From NCBI RefSeq assembly GCF_031202305.1, contig NZ_CP101731.1, positions 1,860,001-1,924,000 on the forward strand: DNA of 64,000 nt. The letters are read 5' to 3'. Shown here in pieces: positions 60,651 to 64,000 of this stretch (positions are counted from its first letter, which is position 1; every line of letters starts with the position of its first letter). The translations under genes were made by a program, and so were the position numbers. This stretch comes from Pelagibacterium sp. 26DY04. GTDB lineage: Bacteria > Pseudomonadota > Alphaproteobacteria > Rhizobiales > Devosiaceae. The notes below the pieces were generated by a model that did no database searches, had not been told where the DNA came from, and worked only from the letters and a program-made list of their open reading frames with translations.

Positions 60651-63542
60651 CTATTGCGCGGCACTCATGCGTTGGGGGCGGCGTTCCATTACCTCCTTGA
60701 TGAAGCGGCCCGTGTGGGAACGCGGGCTTTCAGCTACCTCTTCGGGCGTACCCACGGCAACGATCTCGCCGCCGCCATCACCACCTTCGGGACCCAGATC
60801 GATGATCCAGTCGGCGGTCTTAATGACCTCGAGGTTGTGTTCGATGACCACCACCGTATTTCCGCTGTCCACAAGCTCCTGAAGCACTTCGAGGAGCTTG
60901 GCGACATCATGGAAGTGCAGACCCGTGGTGGGTTCGTCCAGCACATAAAGGGTGCGGCCGGTGGCGCGCTTGGAAAGCTCCTTGGCGAGCTTGACTCGTT
61001 GGGCTTCCCCCCCCGACAGGGTGGTCGCCTGCTGACCAATCTTGACGTAACCGAGCCCGACCCGCTGTAGGGTGACCAGCTTGTCGCGGATCACCGGCAC
61101 CGCCGAGAAGAACTCCACGCCTTCATCCACCGTCAGTTCGAGAACATCGGCAATCGACTTGCCCTTAAACTGCACCTCAAGCGTCTCGCGGTTGTAGCGA
61201 TGCCCCTTGCAAACGTCGCAGGTGACATAAACGTCGGGCAGAAAGTGCATCTCGATCTTGATCACGCCATCGCCTTGGCAGGCTTCGCAGCGGCCGCCCT
61301 TGACGTTGAATGAGAAGCGGCCCGGCGCATAGCCGCGAGCCTTGGCTTCGGGCATGTTGGCGAACCAATCCCGAATGTGCGTGAAGGCTCCGGTATAGGT
61401 CGCGGGATTAGACCGCGGCGTGCGCCCGATCGGGCTCTGGTCGATGTCTATGACCTTGTCGAGAAATTCGAGGCCCGTGAGGCTTTCGTGCGGGGCAGGG
61501 TGGACGCGCGCGCCGTTCAGGCGGCGGGCGACGGCCTGATAAAGCGTATCGATGGTTAAAGTCGACTTGCCGCCGCCCGATACGCCCGTAACGGCAACGA
61601 ACATGCCCAGCGGGATATCGACCGAAACATTCTTGAGGTTGTTTCCAGTGGCACCCACGAGCGAGAGCTTGCGGCCCTTTTTGGGTTTGCGGCGCTCGGC
61701 CGGGATTTCGATGCCCATGCGGCCCGAGAGATACTGGCCCGTGAGGCTTTCGGGATGGTTGAGGATGTCCTGGGGGGTGCCCTGGGCGATAACGTGCCCG
61801 CCATGCACACCGGCACCAGGCCCGATATCGAGAACATGATCGGCTGTCAGGATCGCATCCTCGTCGTGCTCGACGACGATCACCGTGTTGCCCAGATCCC
61901 GCAGACGGCGCAGCGTTTCGAGCAAACGCGCATTGTCGCGCTGATGCAGGCCGATCGAAGGCTCGTCGAGCACGTAGAGGACCCCGGTAAGTCCCGATCC
62001 GATCTGGCTCGCCAGACGGATACGCTGGCTCTCGCCGCCCGAGAGGGACCCCGAGTTACGCGAAAGCGTCAGGTATTCGAGGCCGACATCATTAAGGAAG
62101 GTCAGCCGCTCGCGGATCTCCTTGAGAACACGCTCGCCGATGGCCCCTTGCGTATCATTGAGATGGCTGGGCAAATCCGTGAACCACTCGACCGCCGCCT
62201 TGATGGAAAAGTCCGCGACCTGGCCAATATGGAGATCGTTGATCTTGACGGCCAGCGCTTCGGGCTTCAGGCGATAGCCGCCGCAGGCGGGGCAGGGGGC
62301 GGCCGACATGTAGCGCTCGATATCCTCGCGCGCGGCAGACGATTCCGTCTCGCGATAGCGGCGTTCGAGGTTGCCGATCACTCCTTCAAACGGCTTATTT
62401 GTCGTATATTTGCGCAAGCCGTCGTCATAGACGAACTCGATAGGCGTCTTGTCGGTGCCGAACAGGATGGCGTGCTGCACCTCGAAAGGCAGATCCTGCC
62501 ATGCGGTGCCTGTTGAAGCCTTATAGTGACGCGTTACCGCCTGCAGGGTTTGCAAATAATAAGGCGAAGACGTTTTGGACCAGGGCTGAATGGCGCCGTC
62601 GCGCAGCGACAGCGATCCGTCCGGAACGACCAGTTCGGGATCGATCTTGGCCTCGGTGCCCAGGCCGGAGCACACCGGACAAGCGCCGAACGGGTTGTTG
62701 AACGAGAACAGCCGCGGTTCGATTTCCGCGATGGTAAAGCCGGAAACCGGGCAAGCGAACTTTTCCGAGAAGGTGAGGCGCTTAGGGGTGCCGTCATCTT
62801 CGGTTTGGTCGGCGAACTCGGCAAGCGCGATGCCATCAGCCAGCCGCAGCGCCGTCTCGAAGCTCTCGGCGAGGCGGCTGGATATATCGGCGCTGACGAC
62901 GACACGGTCGACGACGACTTCGATGTCGTGCTTGAGCTTCTTGTCGAGCGCGGGGGCTTCTTCGATCTCGTAGAACTCACCGTCGATCTTAACGCGCTGG
63001 AAGCCCTTCTTCATGAGCTCGGCCAATTCCTTGCGGTACTCGCCCTTGCGCCCGCGTACAATGGGAGCCAGCAGGTAAAGCCGCGTACCTTCCTCGAGCG
63101 CCAATACCTTGTCGACCATCAGGGAAACCGTCTGGCTTTCGATGGGCAGACCCGTGGCGGGTGAATAAGGAATACCCACGCGAGCAAAGAGAAGGCGCAG
63201 ATAGTCGTAAATTTCGGTGACGGTGCCGACCGTCGAGCGCGGGTTGCGCGACGTGGTCTTCTGCTCGATGGAAATAGCCGGCGAAAGCCCGTCGATCTGC
63301 TCGACATCGGGCTTCTGCATCATTTCGAGAAACTGGCGGGCGTAGGCCGAAAGGCTTTCCACATACCGCCGCTGGCCTTCGGCGTAGATCGTATCGAATG
63401 CAAGCGAAGATTTGCCTGAGCCCGAAAGCCCGGTCATCACGATCAGCTTGTCCCGGGGCAGGCGGACGTCGATATTCTTGAGATTGTGCTCCCTGGCACC
63501 TCGAATGACGATGTCGCGGTCGGGATTGGAGATGTCATTCAT
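60651..63542 (-). CDS. uvrA: Excinuclease ABC subunit A
   Basis: A 963-residue damage-recognition ATPase of nucleotide-excision repair. The ATG at 63542 gives the usual start ([24 protein letters not shown]). Walker A sites are GLSGSGKSS and, in the second half, GVSGGGKST. The signatures [16 protein letters not shown] and [15 protein letters not shown] and two zinc modules ([19 protein letters not shown]...CDVCKGHRY) are present. It is divergent from ssb, with two LexA boxes between, so it should be SOS-induced. Confidence 0.98.
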   Translation of the reverse strand: MNDISNPDRDIVIRGAREHNLKNIDVRLPRDKLIVMTGLSGSGKSSLAFDTIYAEGQRRYVESLSAYARQFLEMMQKPDVEQIDGLSPAISIEQKTTSRNPRSTVGTVTEIYDYLRLLFARVGIPYSPATGLPIESQTVSLMVDKVLALEEGTRLYLLAPIVRGRKGEYRKELAELMKKGFQRVKIDGEFYEIEEAPALDKKLKHDIEVVVDRVVVSADISSRLAESFETALRLADGIALAEFADQTEDDGTPKRLTFSEKFACPVSGFTIAEIEPRLFSFNNPFGACPVCSGLGTEAKIDPELVVPDGSLSLRDGAIQPWSKTSSPYYLQTLQAVTRHYKASTGTAWQDLPFEVQHAILFGTDKTPIEFVYDDGLRKYTTNKPFEGVIGNLERRYRETESSAAREDIERYMSAAPCPACGGYRLKPEALAVKINDLHIGQVADFSIKAAVEWFTDLPSHLNDTQGAIGERVLKEIRERLTFLNDVGLEYLTLSRNSGSLSGGESQRIRLASQIGSGLTGVLYVLDEPSIGLHQRDNARLLETLRRLRDLGNTVIVVEHDEDAILTADHVLDIGPGAGVHGGHVIAQGTPQDILNHPESLTGQYLSGRMGIEIPAERRKPKKGRKLSLVGATGNNLKNVSVDIPLGMFVAVTGVSGGGKSTLTIDTLYQAVARRLNGARVHPAPHESLTGLEFLDKVIDIDQSPIGRTPRSNPATYTGAFTHIRDWFANMPEAKARGYAPGRFSFNVKGGRCEACQGDGVIKIEMHFLPDVYVTCDVCKGHRYNRETLEVQFKGKSIADVLELTVDEGVEFFSAVPVIRDKLVTLQRVGLGYVKIGQQATTLSGGEAQRVKLAKELSKRATGRTLYVLDEPTTGLHFHDVAKLLEVLQELVDSGNTVVVIEHNLEVIKTADWIIDLGPEGGDGGGEIVAVGTPEEVAESPRSHTGRFIKEVMERRPQRMSAAQ

Positions 63543-63678
63543 CGGTTGCAACGTCCAAAGGTAGCGGTCCGGCAGGACCGGCAATAGCAATTCTAACGGG
63601 CGCGGGAGGCGTCCGGTTCACTTAAGCACAACATGGCCGGGCTGCAAGATGGCGGAACGCACATCTGCGATACACCAG

Positions 63679-63693
63679 GAACATAATATGAAC
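63679..63693. promoter_or_regulatory. LexA box 1
   Basis: GAAC-ATAATAT-GAAC, an exact match to the alphaproteobacterial SOS box GAAC-N7-GAAC. A third GAAC follows 5 bases on (63699-63702). It lies 137 bases upstream of the uvrA start codon and probably controls uvrA. Confidence 0.88.
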
Positions 63694-63712
63694 ATATTGA
63701 ACTTCGTCAAGC

Positions 63713-63741
63713 TTGACAATTCCAATCGCTCGTGAACAAAT
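63713..63741 (+). promoter_or_regulatory. Candidate ssb promoter overlapped by LexA box 2
   Basis: TTGACA at 63713-63718 and ACAAAT at 63736-63741 with 17 bases between. The -10 part is poor, but its position inside the second LexA box would explain SOS control of ssb. Confidence 0.4.
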
Positions 63742-63748
63742 TGGGAAC
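63734..63748. promoter_or_regulatory. LexA box 2
   Basis: GAAC-AAATTGG-GAAC, again an exact GAAC-N7-GAAC match, 121 bases upstream of the ssb start codon. Confidence 0.88.
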
Positions 63749-63869
63749 AAAGGAGTTGTGCAAAGCTCTGCTTGGCAATGAACTTGCCGGGCCAATCCCT
63801 ATATAGTGCGTCCCAGCGTGACTGGCCGGATTTCGGTTCGGCGGACAAGAGACAGGAAAGCGAAAGAAT

Positions 63870-64000
63870 ATGTCGGGAAGCGTCAACAAGGTTATTCTGG
63901 TGGGCAATCTCGGAGCGGATCCCGAGGTCCGGTCGCTGCCGAGCGGTAGCCCCGTCGTCAATCTGCGCATCGCGACGTCGGAGCGCTGGCGCGACCGCAA
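63870..64000 (+). CDS. ssb: Single-stranded DNA-binding protein, N-terminal part (cut by window edge)
   Basis: The first 43 residues are visible, beginning [20 protein letters not shown] and continuing [23 protein letters not shown], the start of the OB fold of bacterial SSB. AGGAAAG precedes the ATG. It coats single-stranded DNA in replication and repair. It is divergent from uvrA with LexA boxes between, the standard arrangement in proteobacteria. Confidence 0.96.
   Translation, partial: MSGSVNKVILVGNLGADPEVRSLPSGSPVVNLRIATSERWRDR

Larger units (their letters stand above)
63543..63869. other. Divergent uvrA-ssb control region
   Basis: 327 bases without a gene. It holds two LexA boxes and an overlapping promoter-like sequence, listed separately. 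Small frames here are not supported. Confidence 0.8.

Noticed and set aside
60308..60700. A 130-codon plus-strand frame overlapping the end of uvrA
   Set aside because: Runs into uvrA antisense, with a basic noise composition and no ribosome site.

Overview
This window looks like a chromosomal segment of an alphaproteobacterium of the order Hyphomicrobiales (Rhizobiales), plausibly near Devosiaceae; that placement is an inference from gene content and order. The DNA is GC-rich and densely coded. Typical signs are GAAC-N7-GAAC LexA boxes between uvrA and ssb, a PopZ gene before valS, a fused secDF, an ExoR-like Sel1 protein, a tatABC-serS-surE-pcm-nlpD series, DUF1127 proteins, and NtrC/sigma-54 signals ahead of glnBA. 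I see no insertion sequence, prophage, CRISPR array or integrated element.

Layout. 1-6.8 kb is accessory: a cut-off SDR gene divergent from a LysR regulator, an SDR-TetR pair behind two matching palindromes, a secreted serine hydrolase, a complete ECF41 unit (CMD-family gene plus sigma factor, with a promoter matching the ECF41 consensus), and small stress-type proteins (BON, DUF2267). 6.9-8.4 kb holds an unexplained metallophosphoesterase-nucleotidyltransferase pair. 8.5-10.5 kb is glnB-glnA with NtrC sites. 10.7-21.2 kb is the tRNA-Leu, trigger factor, nnr, clpP, clpX, lon, hupB and tRNA-Val block, with heat-shock-type promoter matches ahead of lon and, less well, clpP. 21.3-24.3 kb holds arfB, ybjQ, tRNA-Asp and several small exported or lipid-anchored proteins.

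24.4-29.3 kb is a four-gene peptide-type ABC importer operon. 29.4-36.9 kb is a PIMT-like methyltransferase, tolC, popZ, valS and an exoR-like gene with a 600-base gene-free leader. 36.9-41.9 kb has xthA, lysE-type, erpA-type, dgt and argS. 42-56.9 kb is a housekeeping run in one direction: SPOR protein, scpAB, tatABC, serS-surE-pcm, nlpD-like, yajC, secDF, Mth938-type and an NDUFAF6-like protein, with one opposed AAA ATPase gene. 57-64 kb has trmFO, a DJ-1 family gene, two near-identical DUF1127 genes flanking a GST, uvrA, and the start of ssb at the right edge.

Much of the window serves protein quality control and export: trigger factor, ClpXP, Lon, ArfB, two PIMT-family proteins, Tat, YajC and SecDF. 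The less ordinary material is the ECF41 unit, the nucleotidyltransferase-phosphoesterase pair, the paralogous DUF1127 genes, a divergent PIMT homologue, and several small exported proteins of unknown role. I did not find a system I could defend as wholly new; the best candidates are listed with tests.
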